Assembly: GCF_002807035.1 (NCBI RefSeq)
Contig: NZ_NIUC01000002.1
Coordinates: forward strand, 2,048,440-2,112,439
Source: Algoriphagus formosus
Lineage (GTDB): Bacteria > Bacteroidota > Bacteroidia > Cytophagales > Cyclobacteriaceae
Reading direction: 5' to 3'
DNA length: 64,000 nt
Below the pieces are notes generated by a model that worked only from the letters and a program-made list of their open reading frames with translations, had not been told where the DNA came from and did no database searches. This document shows positions 45,876 to 55,236 of this stretch, one piece after another. Made by a program: the position numbers and the translations under genes. Numbering within the stretch: the first letter of the stretch is position 1; each line of letters starts with the position of its first letter.

Positions 45876-48800
45876 TTATTGAATAATCGTAATGGCTCGT
45901 GTAATTTGTTCTGTTTTGTTTTGATCTCTACTAGTAAACTTAACTACGACTGCATATGTTCCGTTTGGCACCAATTCTCCGTTGGCTGTTCCGTCCCAAG
46001 GGCAGAAGGCTTGAGCAGGCTCTAGATTTTCATGATCACAATAGAAAATCAATTCTCCCCATCGATTAAAGACAAATACCTCTGCCTCATCAATAAATTC
46101 ATTGGCATAGACAACGAAATTTCGATTGGGGTCATTCAATACTACGCCTGTTGGGAAACTCACCTTGAGAGCACAATCCTCCAATACTTCAAAGGTTTCT
46201 ACATATTCACAGCCTAAATTATCCGAAACACGTAATTCGTAAATTCCCGGTAGGGTTGGAGTGAAGATAGCCTCTGTGGATACTTCTTCTCCGTTCAAAT
46301 TCCATGAGTAATTGTCATAATCTCCCGGGTCAATACTAGTCGTAACCCCTTCTGCCGCACAAATCGTGAAGCCAGATGGAACTATCGGTGGAATAATCGT
46401 AGATCTAACCACTATTCCGCTAGCTCTTCCGATATCACAGCCTGCAGCACTTCTTAGTAATACTTCATAAGTGCCTTCCTGACTCACTTCTACTACTGGA
46501 GCATCGTCAAATTCAGGAATTCGTGTGCGCGTTCCTCCCTGTACTCGATACCACTCGATATTTGCCACAGTGGTCAAATCAGCGAGTACTACCAAATTGG
46601 TGGTTTCTAGGTCACCACAGAAAGGAGTTACATCGAGTTCCACATCCACATCTTCTTCCAAAACAATCGCCGTAAATGCCACTTGATTGGGTGGGCATTG
46701 GGATCCCGAAATAGGCTGTACCTCTAAGAAATAATCGCCAGCACTTGGTGGAGTAAATCGCTGTTGTCTTCCTACGATAGTTCCCAAATCGTCTTTCCAA
46801 AGAAAAATCACATCGGCAGGGGAAGCATTATTTAAGATGGCTTCATAGAAAACCCCAGACTGACAATCGATGATCGGTGCACTGACCCCGAAGTCAATTG
46901 GGGAGTTGATAGTTGCCTCAATTTGGATTTCTCTAGGGCAGTCAGTCCCTGTAGGATCTTCGCCTCGAATGGTATATGTTCCAGTTTGAGTGATGGTGAA
47001 ATTCCCATCTGCATCTGGAAGGGTAGTAGCTCCTGATGGCTCAAAAAGGGTGAAATTTAAATTCCCTGATGGCTCAGGTGCGAAGGTAAATTCCTCACAA
47101 GCGGTAAAATTAGTGGGCACTGAAAACTCTACCGCAAATCGCTCTGCGACAGGATACAATTGATCATCCGGAATGCTACAATTGGTGGGGTCTAGAACTT
47201 CCACCGCATACTCACCATTAGGTACAGCGACGTTGATTGTCGCTTGATCGATGGTGCCGGTAAACTCCAAGCCATCACCTTGCCTGGTGATAACGTATGT
47301 TCTGCCTGCAGGTGCTCCATTGGTAAAGTTGATGCTGATTGTGCCGTCTTCTACTCCATCAGGTCCGCAAGTTTCATCTGAGGAGGTGACAGTAAATTCA
47401 TAGCCAACAGGAGGATTACTATTCTCAACAGTCACCGTAGCGATGTAAATACAGCCAAATTGATTTTCTGCTTCGATCGTATAAATCCCGGGAAGGAGAT
47501 TTGGAATTGGAAATACATTTCCTGAAAGCACATTTGTAAATGTTTCTCCAGTCTCTTGAATCAAGACACTTACTGCATTGGCCTGCATGCTGATTTCAAA
47601 TCCTCCATCAGCGGTGGCACAGTCAGTAGCCGGGTTGGTTTGGACTGCAGCAAAGAGCGGAAGCTCATTGACGATTAAATCAACACGCTTTTCAACAGTA
47701 CAGCCATCCAGTATCGGATCCTGAGTGATGAAAATAATTTCATAATTTCCAGCGCCAGGTAGCGTACTTACGTCTAAGGCCAATTCAAAAAACTCGCCGA
47801 TTAATACAGGAGTGCCATTTTGATCCCGTTCATAATACCATTCGCCAGTGACTGGGGTGTCAGGTGCAAAAGTGACCACGACATCTTCATAACAGACTTC
47901 TTGAGCATCCTGATTGATGTCAAACTCGAATGCCGGTCCTACAAATACTTCGGCTGTAGCTGGACAAGTTTCAAAAAGTGCCGCCTCTTCTGTTGACAAT
48001 CCATCCGGTACTCGGAATGAGACTTCTACGGTGTAAATACTTTCCTCATCAACTGTAATACTATTTGAATTTTCATCTCCGAAAACTTGACCAGCTGCAT
48101 TTGTCCAAAGGAAGTCATAAGTGCCATCTGCAGGATCATAGCCATCGATAGCCGTTAAAGTCACCGGATTGCCAGAGCAAAGTGTAGCATCGGCTTCAAG
48201 TGTCAGAGTCGGAGGAGCATCTACTTGAATCTCCAGGCTGGCATCATAATAATCCGGCGTGGCGCAACGAGTGACATTCAAATTGACAGTATAAAGTCCC
48301 GGCTCCGTAAATACTTGATCGAGTGTTTGAAATTGATCACCCGGTCCTCCAAAATTATCCAAAATCACCGTGCCATCATCTCGGGTAATGGTCCAGAAAT
48401 AGGAATCAATATCTGGCTCTCCGCCTCCTTCAAGCGTAGCTGTAGCTCCCTCATCAGGATCCAAGCATAATCGGGCCGGACCTGCAAGGGCTGGCTCAGG
48501 GATAGAACTGCCTCCTAGTTGCGCAAAAGAAGGAAGTCCAAGATTGGTAGTACCAGGCATCGGTCCTACCGAACTTTGATTGAATGAACTTGTCGAATTA
48601 CATCCTGCTCCAACTAATATTTGACCGATTTGATTGGAGCCTACAACAGCTAGGTAGACATTTCCATCAGGCCCAATTTGCAAGGCTCCTAAATCTAATC
48701 CGGAAGTTCCAGAAACTTGATTTCTGGTGGAAAGTACGCAAGACTCCACCTGTGGTCGAGTAGTCGCATTTCCAAAGCAAGTCGGACAAGTAGGCGCATC

Positions 48801-51383
48801 TGGATTATCATTTTCTACCGGTTTGATGGTGAATTCCTCCACACCCGGTCCTCCATTTCGATAGGAGACAAAGACTTTTTCCCCGCTATCTGAAAACTCC
48901 AGGCCATATACTTCTCCGTCGCATCCCAAATCAAGTAAGGCGTATTCTGTCAGCTCTCCAGTATCGGCATCAAAATCAAATATTTCTAATCGATTACAGC
49001 CACCTTCAGAAATGGTTACTGCGACTTTGTCTCCATCCGGGCTGAATTTCATAGCTCCCACACCAGAATTGAAACCATGGTTGCTCCCCACCGAACTGAA
49101 GACTGGCTGGCCAATACCTTCGGAAGAAACTGGGTATGCCCGGAATGTATTGTTGCCCAATTCATGGAAAAGTACCCAAGTAGTATCTCCATTTACAAGT
49201 GCGGCAGATTGCTCCGTAGAGGGACTGAATAGGAAATTATCTTTGGTGACTACATTGCCAACACCGGAGGGGTTTTCGGCTTTGATATCAACCAAAGAGA
49301 ATTTGACTTCGTTGCTTCCATTTGCACTCGCTTGGGTAGTAAAAAGATAATAGAGTGTGGGTTCTTGTGGAACTGCTACGGCAATAACAGATTGAGAGGA
49401 AGTATTGTCTCCACCAATATCATTTCCATTTTCCATCAAATCCCCGTTCAGATCCCAAACCGATTCCCCGTCTGTGTAGAAAAGCACTTCACCACTAGAG
49501 TCCGTAATAGTGGTAGTACCAGCAGGTATGCTTCGAGGATGTGGAGATTCGATGGGCCTTGGTGTCGGTGCATTGGGGTCATCGGGGTCGGGATTAAAAT
49601 TCAGACCCGCACCATCTCCAAAATACCAGATTCCATTACTTTGATCCTGAAGATCCCAGACTTTTACATCGATTTCAGCATAAGCATAGCAGCTGGAGCC
49701 TGGCTCGCGCACCAGCACCCAATAAGTGCCGGGTAGGCAGACTTCATTTTCTTGTCTTGAGGTCCAGCCTTCATCCTTAAAGTTGGACCAGAAGTATTCA
49801 TAATTGTCACCCCCTCCGCCAGGAGGTGCTTCACCGCCTTGTTGGCCTTCTGTACTCTGAGCCTCAAGTAACGCACCGATATCTACACATTGGCCTTCGC
49901 AAATGGTGGTATCTGATGGAGTGAAGTTCGCCTCCAGATTATTTTCGGTGAGTGTGATGCTTTTTGTGACCGGAATGGTCTGTCCATCCGCAAAAGTCAC
50001 CGTCAAAGTTACCGTGATGGATTGCTCCTGAGTAGCATCCGCTGGAATCAGAAAATGCTCCTCGGTGTACTCACCTGGCAGTGCATTGCCTGTCGAATCG
50101 GTCAATGGCGGATCAAACTCCCAATTGAAAGAAATGGGTTGGTAGTTTTCGGGAAATATTTCACTGGTTAGTTGGACAGGATTATTCGCGCAGGGTTCAT
50201 CCGGTGTCCAGGTAAAATCCACCGTCGGACTGATGTCTGCGTTAGGCCCAAAAACCGGGAAAATTGTACCGCAGAAATCGGTTCCTGCGAAGGGATCTAT
50301 TTCTACAGTCAATGCCGTCAAATCTGCCTCATCCGGATTTTCAATCTTTCCCATAAATTGTGGGCCTCCATCGGATTCTTCATAGAGAAAGTACAGTTCT
50401 CCATCGGGCCCAACTTTCAAATCATAAACAGAGCTTGGTTGTGGATCTAATGGAATTTCCTCTGGGCTAGCTGAAAGATCTGAAGTAGGCACTCGGAAAA
50501 GCTGACTACCTCGGGAGAAATAAATAAATTCTCCATCGGGTGAAAAAGTCGCGCCTTCGATAGGATCTGTTCCTCCGCTTTCAGATATGGGTTCAGGAGT
50601 CCCAAAATTCCCACTTCCTGTATTGAAGTTCAAAACCAAAATATCCTCTCCGGGATTTTCAGGAATCAGAATTAATTGCTCGCGACCCGCATCAAAAACA
50701 ATGGCTTTTGGAGTAAAGGGTATGGCTTCCGTATCGGTTTGGGTGAAATCTCCAGCAGTATTCTCTAGCCTTCGAGCCACTAGATTTCCTCCATCGAAGC
50801 TGATCAGGAAGGATGGGGAAGCGGGCGTTTTGACAACCAAAATAGCTCCTTGAGCATTGCCGATTAATTGATTTTGTTCAATTACTGCTCCTAAAGGTCG
50901 TTCATTTCCAATTGCTGCTCCATTGTCGTTCATGTCAATTAAGCTGTAAAGCAACTGTCCGGCAGGAGAAACATAAAACAGATAAAAAAGCTTATCACCT
51001 TCAGGTTCGTAACTTAAGAACCCGGTTGCAACTTGTTGCCTCACATCAATTGGCCCATTTAACCCCACTATTCCCTGCATCACATCTCCGTTATTATTGT
51101 ACACAAGAGTGCCATTAGAATAAAAAAGCGGTTGACCAGTGATGGGGTCAATGGCAAGTGCATTGCTAAAGCGATCAACAATTACCGATCCCGGTAAAGT
51201 CTGAACGCTTGGGCTTGTTCCTTTGCCGAAGGATAAATAGCTATTTTCTGAATTTGGACCACAATACCCAAAAATCCATTCATTGTCGTTGAATCCCTGC
51301 GCAGAGCTTGACTGAACAAGCCCAAGACAGGTTATCAAGGTTAAAAAAAGCGCGATATGTATGGAATGCGGTTTGCTTTTCAT
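45876..51383 (-). CDS. Giant secreted protein: propeller-like repeats, PKD-like domains and CHU_C domain
   Basis: An 1835-residue protein with a signal peptide (1-29, ending SSSAQ). Two long beta-propeller-like regions (about 30-400 and 590-930) contain FSPDGEFIYFSRG and FSPDGDKVAVTISEG, and each opens with a matching stretch (NEWIFGYCG, NGIWYFGDG). A PKD-like domain lies between them. From about 960 (LAGPARLCLDPDEG) the protein follows the same domain order as its two paralogs, with one copy of the shared block. It ends in a CHU_C type B T9SS domain (about 1737-1835: VFNRWGELIFYCD, PWDGTANGELVPNGTYAV). The ATG at 51383 begins the signal. It is divergent from a PorP/SprF gene, its likely outer-membrane partner. 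Confidence 0.87.
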   Translation of the reverse strand: MKSKPHSIHIALFLTLITCLGLVQSSSAQGFNDNEWIFGYCGPNSENSYLSFGKGTSPSVQTLPGSVIVDRFSNALAIDPITGQPLFYSNGTLVYNNNGDVMQGIVGLNGPIDVRQQVATGFLSYEPEGDKLFYLFYVSPAGQLLYSLIDMNDNGAAIGNERPLGAVIEQNQLIGNAQGAILVVKTPASPSFLISFDGGNLVARRLENTAGDFTQTDTEAIPFTPKAIVFDAGREQLILIPENPGEDILVLNFNTGSGNFGTPEPISESGGTDPIEGATFSPDGEFIYFSRGSQLFRVPTSDLSASPEEIPLDPQPSSVYDLKVGPDGELYFLYEESDGGPQFMGKIENPDEADLTALTVEIDPFAGTDFCGTIFPVFGPNADISPTVDFTWTPDEPCANNPVQLTSEIFPENYQPISFNWEFDPPLTDSTGNALPGEYTEEHFLIPADATQEQSITVTLTVTFADGQTIPVTKSITLTENNLEANFTPSDTTICEGQCVDIGALLEAQSTEGQQGGEAPPGGGGDNYEYFWSNFKDEGWTSRQENEVCLPGTYWVLVREPGSSCYAYAEIDVKVWDLQDQSNGIWYFGDGAGLNFNPDPDDPNAPTPRPIESPHPRSIPAGTTTITDSSGEVLFYTDGESVWDLNGDLMENGNDIGGDNTSSQSVIAVAVPQEPTLYYLFTTQASANGSNEVKFSLVDIKAENPSGVGNVVTKDNFLFSPSTEQSAALVNGDTTWVLFHELGNNTFRAYPVSSEGIGQPVFSSVGSNHGFNSGVGAMKFSPDGDKVAVTISEGGCNRLEIFDFDADTGELTEYALLDLGCDGEVYGLEFSDSGEKVFVSYRNGGPGVEEFTIKPVENDNPDAPTCPTCFGNATTRPQVESCVLSTRNQVSGTSGLDLGALQIGPDGNVYLAVVGSNQIGQILVGAGCNSTSSFNQSSVGPMPGTTNLGLPSFAQLGGSSIPEPALAGPARLCLDPDEGATATLEGGGEPDIDSYFWTITRDDGTVILDNFGGPGDQFQTLDQVFTEPGLYTVNLNVTRCATPDYYDASLEIQVDAPPTLTLEADATLCSGNPVTLTAIDGYDPADGTYDFLWTNAAGQVFGDENSNSITVDEESIYTVEVSFRVPDGLSTEEAALFETCPATAEVFVGPAFEFDINQDAQEVCYEDVVVTFAPDTPVTGEWYYERDQNGTPVLIGEFFELALDVSTLPGAGNYEIIFITQDPILDGCTVEKRVDLIVNELPLFAAVQTNPATDCATADGGFEISMQANAVSVLIQETGETFTNVLSGNVFPIPNLLPGIYTIEAENQFGCIYIATVTVENSNPPVGYEFTVTSSDETCGPDGVEDGTISINFTNGAPAGRTYVITRQGDGLEFTGTIDQATINVAVPNGEYAVEVLDPTNCSIPDDQLYPVAERFAVEFSVPTNFTACEEFTFAPEPSGNLNFTLFEPSGATTLPDADGNFTITQTGTYTIRGEDPTGTDCPREIQIEATINSPIDFGVSAPIIDCQSGVFYEAILNNASPADVIFLWKDDLGTIVGRQQRFTPPSAGDYFLEVQPISGSQCPPNQVAFTAIVLEEDVDVELDVTPFCGDLETTNLVVLADLTTVANIEWYRVQGGTRTRIPEFDDAPVVEVSQEGTYEVLLRSAAGCDIGRASGIVVRSTIIPPIVPSGFTICAAEGVTTSIDPGDYDNYSWNLNGEEVSTEAIFTPTLPGIYELRVSDNLGCEYVETFEVLEDCALKVSFPTGVVLNDPNRNFVVYANEFIDEAEVFVFNRWGELIFYCDHENLEPAQAFCPWDGTANGELVPNGTYAVVVKFTSRDQNKTEQITRAITIIQ
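46389..47108 (-). repeat. Shared block of about 240 residues, copy in the 1835-residue protein
   Basis: It begins at FTACEEFTFAPEP and includes GTYTIRGEDP, YFLEVQPISGS, TPFCGDLETT and GCDIGRAS. It is the most diverged of the four copies but keeps the order of landmarks and Cys positions. Confidence 0.75.
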
Positions 51384-51466
51384 ATTTTTCCAACTGCTAT
51401 CTAAAACAAGCGACAGCAAGAAACGTTTTAGTAGCGGACTGAATATTCAAATAAACGAACAAATCC

Positions 51467-52513
51467 TTGTTACGGTCTTCTTTGCTACGTGTTTTTTTTG
51501 GTTTTTTAGGGCTTTTGGCTTGGACAAGTGCTTTGGCACAAGATCCACAGTATAGCCAATACTATGCCGCACCCCTTTATCTCAACCCTGCGATGGCTGG
51601 GGGTGAGCTGACAGGGCGGGTGGGTTTTAACTATCGAAACCAATGGCCAAGCATTGATGCGCAGTTTACCACTTTCTCGGCTTTCTATGACACCTATCTC
51701 CCCAATCAAAATGTGGGTGTCGGTGTTCATGTCATGCAGGATACCGAAGGAGCAGCCAAATTGCGATCGACCTCTATTTCAGGGTTAGTATCTTATGAAT
51801 TGAAGCTGGGTGAGAATTCCTATTTCAGACCTGGTTTTCAGGCAACCTACATTCGAAGACAGATAGGGTTTTTTGAAAATTTGGTTTTTGCCAATGAAAT
51901 CAATCCAAACGACCCTTTCGGGCCTTTGCTTCCGGGAAATGATATTCCTGGTTTGGGAGATCCGGTAAATATGCTTTCCCTAGGTGTAGGAGGATTGTTT
52001 TTTACAGAAAACTTCTGGCTTGGTCTCGCTGCGCACCACGTGAATCAGCCCAATCAATCATTTATCGACGGTGTAAGTCCGCTTCCTGCCAAATTCTCCT
52101 TGCACGGTGGATATCGAATTTCACTCGGTGAGGGAAGTATGCGTGGAGATTTTACCCACATGCGGAAGCAGCGCTATCTGACCCCAACATTCAACTACAA
52201 GCGACAAGGGCCTTTTGAGCAATTGGACGTAGGAGCATATTTTTATGTAGAGCCAATCGTATTTGGATTGTGGTATAGAGGACTGCCATACAAGCCGGTG
52301 AATAACCAAAGCAACCGCGATGCAGTTGTCATGATGGTTGGTGTGAATTTGCTGAGTGGTCTGAACATTGGTTATAGCTTTGACTACACGGTTTCCCAAT
52401 TGGGAATTCAATCAGGAGGCGCGCATGAGTTAAGCGTCTCTTGGACCCTACCAAACAGTTATCAAGGCAAGCCTTCCCGACGGGATACCATCTTGCCTTG
52501 TCCCAAGTTTTAA
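51467..52513 (+). CDS. PorP/SprF family type IX secretion membrane protein
   Basis: A 348-residue outer-membrane protein with a signal peptide (1-25, ending SALAQ). The PorP/SprF signature follows at once: DPQYSQYYAAPLYLNPAMAGG. The GVGVHVMQDTEGAAKL and SAFYDTYLP motifs are also typical. These proteins pair with and help attach substrates bearing type B/CHU_C domains. The divergent 1835-residue CHU_C gene 83 bp away fits that pairing. No ATG lies before the signal; TTG at 51467 (or 51482) must be the start. Confidence 0.9.
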   Translation: MLRSSLLRVFFGFLGLLAWTSALAQDPQYSQYYAAPLYLNPAMAGGELTGRVGFNYRNQWPSIDAQFTTFSAFYDTYLPNQNVGVGVHVMQDTEGAAKLRSTSISGLVSYELKLGENSYFRPGFQATYIRRQIGFFENLVFANEINPNDPFGPLLPGNDIPGLGDPVNMLSLGVGGLFFTENFWLGLAAHHVNQPNQSFIDGVSPLPAKFSLHGGYRISLGEGSMRGDFTHMRKQRYLTPTFNYKRQGPFEQLDVGAYFYVEPIVFGLWYRGLPYKPVNNQSNRDAVVMMVGVNLLSGLNIGYSFDYTVSQLGIQSGGAHELSVSWTLPNSYQGKPSRRDTILPCPKF

Positions 52514-52522
52514 TCGAATTGC

Positions 52523-53752
52523 ATGAGTCCGGAGTCTTTGAAATACCTCTTACTGGGGGTGCTGATTTTTGGTGTCTTGGTGGAAAAGCTGCTAAGCTAT
52601 CTGAATGTGAAGCAGCCTGTTCCACAGGTGCCACCCACTTTGACCGAATATCTTGATGGTAAGAAATTAGAAGAGTCAAAAGCATATCAGCGAGAGTATT
52701 TTCGATTCGGGCTTTTTTCTGGCTTGTTTTCCTTCATCTTGACTTTTCTTTTTATCTGGAATGGCTGGTTTGGAGCCATTGATATGTGGATTGGCTCCTT
52801 CGTGCCCAATCCCTTGATCCAGTCTGTTCTGTTTTTCGCCCTAATTTTTATTGGGTCGGATGTCATCAGTCTTCCTTTTGATTATTATGGGACTTTTGTG
52901 ATCGAAGAGAAGTTCGGGTTCAACAAAACTACTGTCCAAACCTTCTTCACAGATAAATTGAAAGGTTATTTGCTGAGTATTTTAGTCGGTGGAGGGCTTT
53001 TGCTGGTTTTTCTTTGGCTGATTCATCAGATGGGGCCTCACTTTTGGTGGATATTCTGGATCATCGCAGCGGTGTTTATGGTGGTAGTCAATCTTTTCTA
53101 TACAGCATGGATTCTGCCGCTTTTCAATAAACTCACCCCTCTAGAAGATGGTGAGCTCAAACATCGAATTATTCACTACGCTAGGTCGGTCGGTTTTCCT
53201 TTAGACAACATCCTGGTCATGGATGGGAGCAAACGCTCTGCGAAAGCAAATGCTTTTTTCTCAGGGTTTGGAAAACGAAAGAAAGTAGTGCTCTACGATA
53301 CGCTCTTGGAGCAACATCCGCCCGATGAATTAGTGGCAGTATTGGCGCATGAAGTCGGACATTATAAAAAAAAGCACATTGTTTTGGGGATGATTAGCTC
53401 GGTGCTTCAGATTGGTTTGCTTCTATTTTTGCTTTCGCAATTTATCTTCAGTGAAACTATGAGTTTTGCCTTGGGAGGAGAAGCTTGGTCCGCCCAATTG
53501 AATATTATTGGCTTTACGATGCTGTTTTCTCCGATTTCTATGATTATTGGGATGTGTATGAACTGGCTGAGCAGAAAGCATGAATTTGAAGCAGATGCTT
53601 TTGCAAAGGATACTTTTGCAGGAAAGCCGTTGGCTGAGGCGCTTAAAACCTTATCGGTCAAAACACTCAGCAATATCAATCCACACCCTTGGTATGTGTT
53701 TGTGAATTACTCACACCCGCCATTACTAGAACGATTGGAAAAACTCGAATAG
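52523..53752 (+). CDS. M48 family metallopeptidase (Ste24/CAAX protease 1-like)
   Basis: A 409-residue membrane protease with a long N-terminal membrane domain (about five helices). The zinc motif is HEVGH with His276, Glu277 and His280, and the third ligand is Glu354 in EFEAD. The length and the FDYYGTFVIEEKFGFNKTT segment match the Ste24-like branch rather than HtpX. It probably cleaves or quality-controls membrane proteins. It starts 9 bp after the PorP/SprF gene, so cotranscription is possible. Confidence 0.92.
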   Translation: MSPESLKYLLLGVLIFGVLVEKLLSYLNVKQPVPQVPPTLTEYLDGKKLEESKAYQREYFRFGLFSGLFSFILTFLFIWNGWFGAIDMWIGSFVPNPLIQSVLFFALIFIGSDVISLPFDYYGTFVIEEKFGFNKTTVQTFFTDKLKGYLLSILVGGGLLLVFLWLIHQMGPHFWWIFWIIAAVFMVVVNLFYTAWILPLFNKLTPLEDGELKHRIIHYARSVGFPLDNILVMDGSKRSAKANAFFSGFGKRKKVVLYDTLLEQHPPDELVAVLAHEVGHYKKKHIVLGMISSVLQIGLLLFLLSQFIFSETMSFALGGEAWSAQLNIIGFTMLFSPISMIIGMCMNWLSRKHEFEADAFAKDTFAGKPLAEALKTLSVKTLSNINPHPWYVFVNYSHPPLLERLEKLE

Positions 53753-53790
53753 GTTTTCATCTTATCCCTCACTAGATAAAATCAAGAGGT

Positions 53791-53821
53791 TTTGGATTTA
53801 AGTTCAAAGTTCTACTTTTTG
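53791..53821 (+). promoter_or_regulatory. Possible promoter of the propeller lipoprotein gene
   Basis: TTTG (53791-53794), 18 nt, then TACTTTTTG (53813-53821). This is close to the consensus but has one extra T in the -7 box. Confidence 0.3.
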
Positions 53822-53891
53822 CATAAAAAATTTAAACTATCGGTTATTTTTTACTAGCTTCGGATATGTTTCACTTTAAAATCAAAATGTT

Positions 53892-53939
53892 ATGAGAAAA
53901 AAGATAATGTATTTATCTGGCTTTCTTGGGCTTATTTAA
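53892..53939 (+). CDS. Possible 15-codon leader ORF
   Basis: An ATG-started frame encodes MRKKIMYLSGFLGLI and stops 8 bp before the propeller lipoprotein. The basic start and hydrophobic run look like a cut-short signal peptide. It may be a translational leader, a decayed duplicate of the next gene's signal, or the stub of an NVEALA-type small exported protein that often sits beside 6-bladed propeller genes. It may also be chance. Confidence 0.3.
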   Translation: MRKKIMYLSGFLGLI

Positions 53940-53947
53940 TTTTAAAC

Positions 53948-55126
53948 ATGAGAAATATTCTATTTTTAATAATCAGTTCTTTTTTATTTTTTGCCTGTGC
54001 TAAGCAATCTGAGAAAGATGATATTGGTTTTTATACCGTAGAAGTTGACGATGAAGCAGAGACATTGAAGATGTCTTCTATTATCGATACTGTAAAAGTC
54101 ATTCCCTTAGATAATCGAGAAATAGTTGGATCTGTCGATGAAATTATCTGGGCTCCAGACAGAATAATTGTTTTAGATAGTAAGCGAACCAAAAAAATAT
54201 TTATTTATTCGCAAGAGGGTCAATTGATTACTTCAATTGAATCCGGCTCAGGAGAGCCGGGGAAGTTTGTTTGGCCTTATGCACCAACACTGAGTCTTGA
54301 TAAAGAAAGCTTTTATGTAGTTAGTGATAGGACAAAGCGGCTATTGCACTATGATTTGGATGGGGTTTTATTGGAGGATTTTGATATCGGTCATTTAGGT
54401 CAAGTAAATGATATGATCGTCACGAAAAAGGGCTTCGCCTTTTCCACTAAACCGGATTCACAGGTAGCTTCTAATATCATTTTTACAGATTTTAAGTTGC
54501 AAATTTCCGGAGAAATAAGGGCTTCAGAATTTTATGAGCAACTGCCATTTGTGTCCGGAATAGCGACTAATTCATTTTACCAAGGGGAAGAAGTTGGACA
54601 TTTTTACTACCAAGAAATAATGACTAACATGATCCTTGAAGTCAAAGATGAAAAGGTAATCAGGGTAATTGAAATCGACTTACCAGATTCCTATGAGGTG
54701 GATTATGCTAAAGTAGGCAGGTCAATTCCGGAGGTAGTCCAGTACGCAAGAGAAAATGGCCTGTTGAAACTCAACGAAAATCATATTTATTTTGGATCCA
54801 AATTTTTAATTGATTTGAGTAATTCCGGTAGAGGAGCATTGGGCTTTTTAGATCTTGAAAATTACCAAATGAAGTTTATTTCAAATCTAAAAAACGATCT
54901 TTCCATCTTAATCGATGTAAATGCAGTTTGGGGAGCCTACAATAACGAGAAAGGAAAGTTGGTTACAGTGTTGGAAGCTCCTATTATGACAAGACTTCTT
55001 CAGAGTGTGGATTATAGTCAATCCGCTTATGCTTCAATTTTTGATTCACTTTCTGTAAAGGATGATGATAATCCAACCATCTTTGTTTATGAGTTGAAAA
55101 AGGATTTTGCTTGGCATTTTGATTAA
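53948..55126 (+). CDS. 6-bladed beta-propeller lipoprotein
   Basis: A 392-residue protein. The lipobox FFAC has Cys17. The mature part repeats NHL-like blade motifs (IIVLDSKRTKKIFIYSQEGQLITSI, FYVVSDRTKRLLHYDLDGVLLEDF) and begins with the SSIIDTVKVIPLDN segment common to the 6-bladed beta-propeller family of Bacteroidota. It is probably an outer-membrane or periplasmic surface protein; ligand unknown. It is monocistronic, with a terminator after it. Confidence 0.87.
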   Translation: MRNILFLIISSFLFFACAKQSEKDDIGFYTVEVDDEAETLKMSSIIDTVKVIPLDNREIVGSVDEIIWAPDRIIVLDSKRTKKIFIYSQEGQLITSIESGSGEPGKFVWPYAPTLSLDKESFYVVSDRTKRLLHYDLDGVLLEDFDIGHLGQVNDMIVTKKGFAFSTKPDSQVASNIIFTDFKLQISGEIRASEFYEQLPFVSGIATNSFYQGEEVGHFYYQEIMTNMILEVKDEKVIRVIEIDLPDSYEVDYAKVGRSIPEVVQYARENGLLKLNENHIYFGSKFLIDLSNSGRGALGFLDLENYQMKFISNLKNDLSILIDVNAVWGAYNNEKGKLVTVLEAPIMTRLLQSVDYSQSAYASIFDSLSVKDDDNPTIFVYELKKDFAWHFD

Positions 55127-55171
55127 ACTTTAGAGCTTTTTAAAATTTTCAGTTATTTCTAATAAAAGCCA

Positions 55172-55208
55172 AATACCGATCACATTGGTTTGTAATCGGT
55201 ACTTTTTT
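55172..55208 (+). terminator. Rho-independent terminator
   Basis: TACCGAT (55174-55180) and ATCGGTA (55195-55201) pair around a 14-nt loop and are followed by CTTTTTTAT, 48 bp after the propeller gene. Confidence 0.72.
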
Positions 55209-55236
55209 ATCTTTTGAGGAATAAATTCAATGTTCT

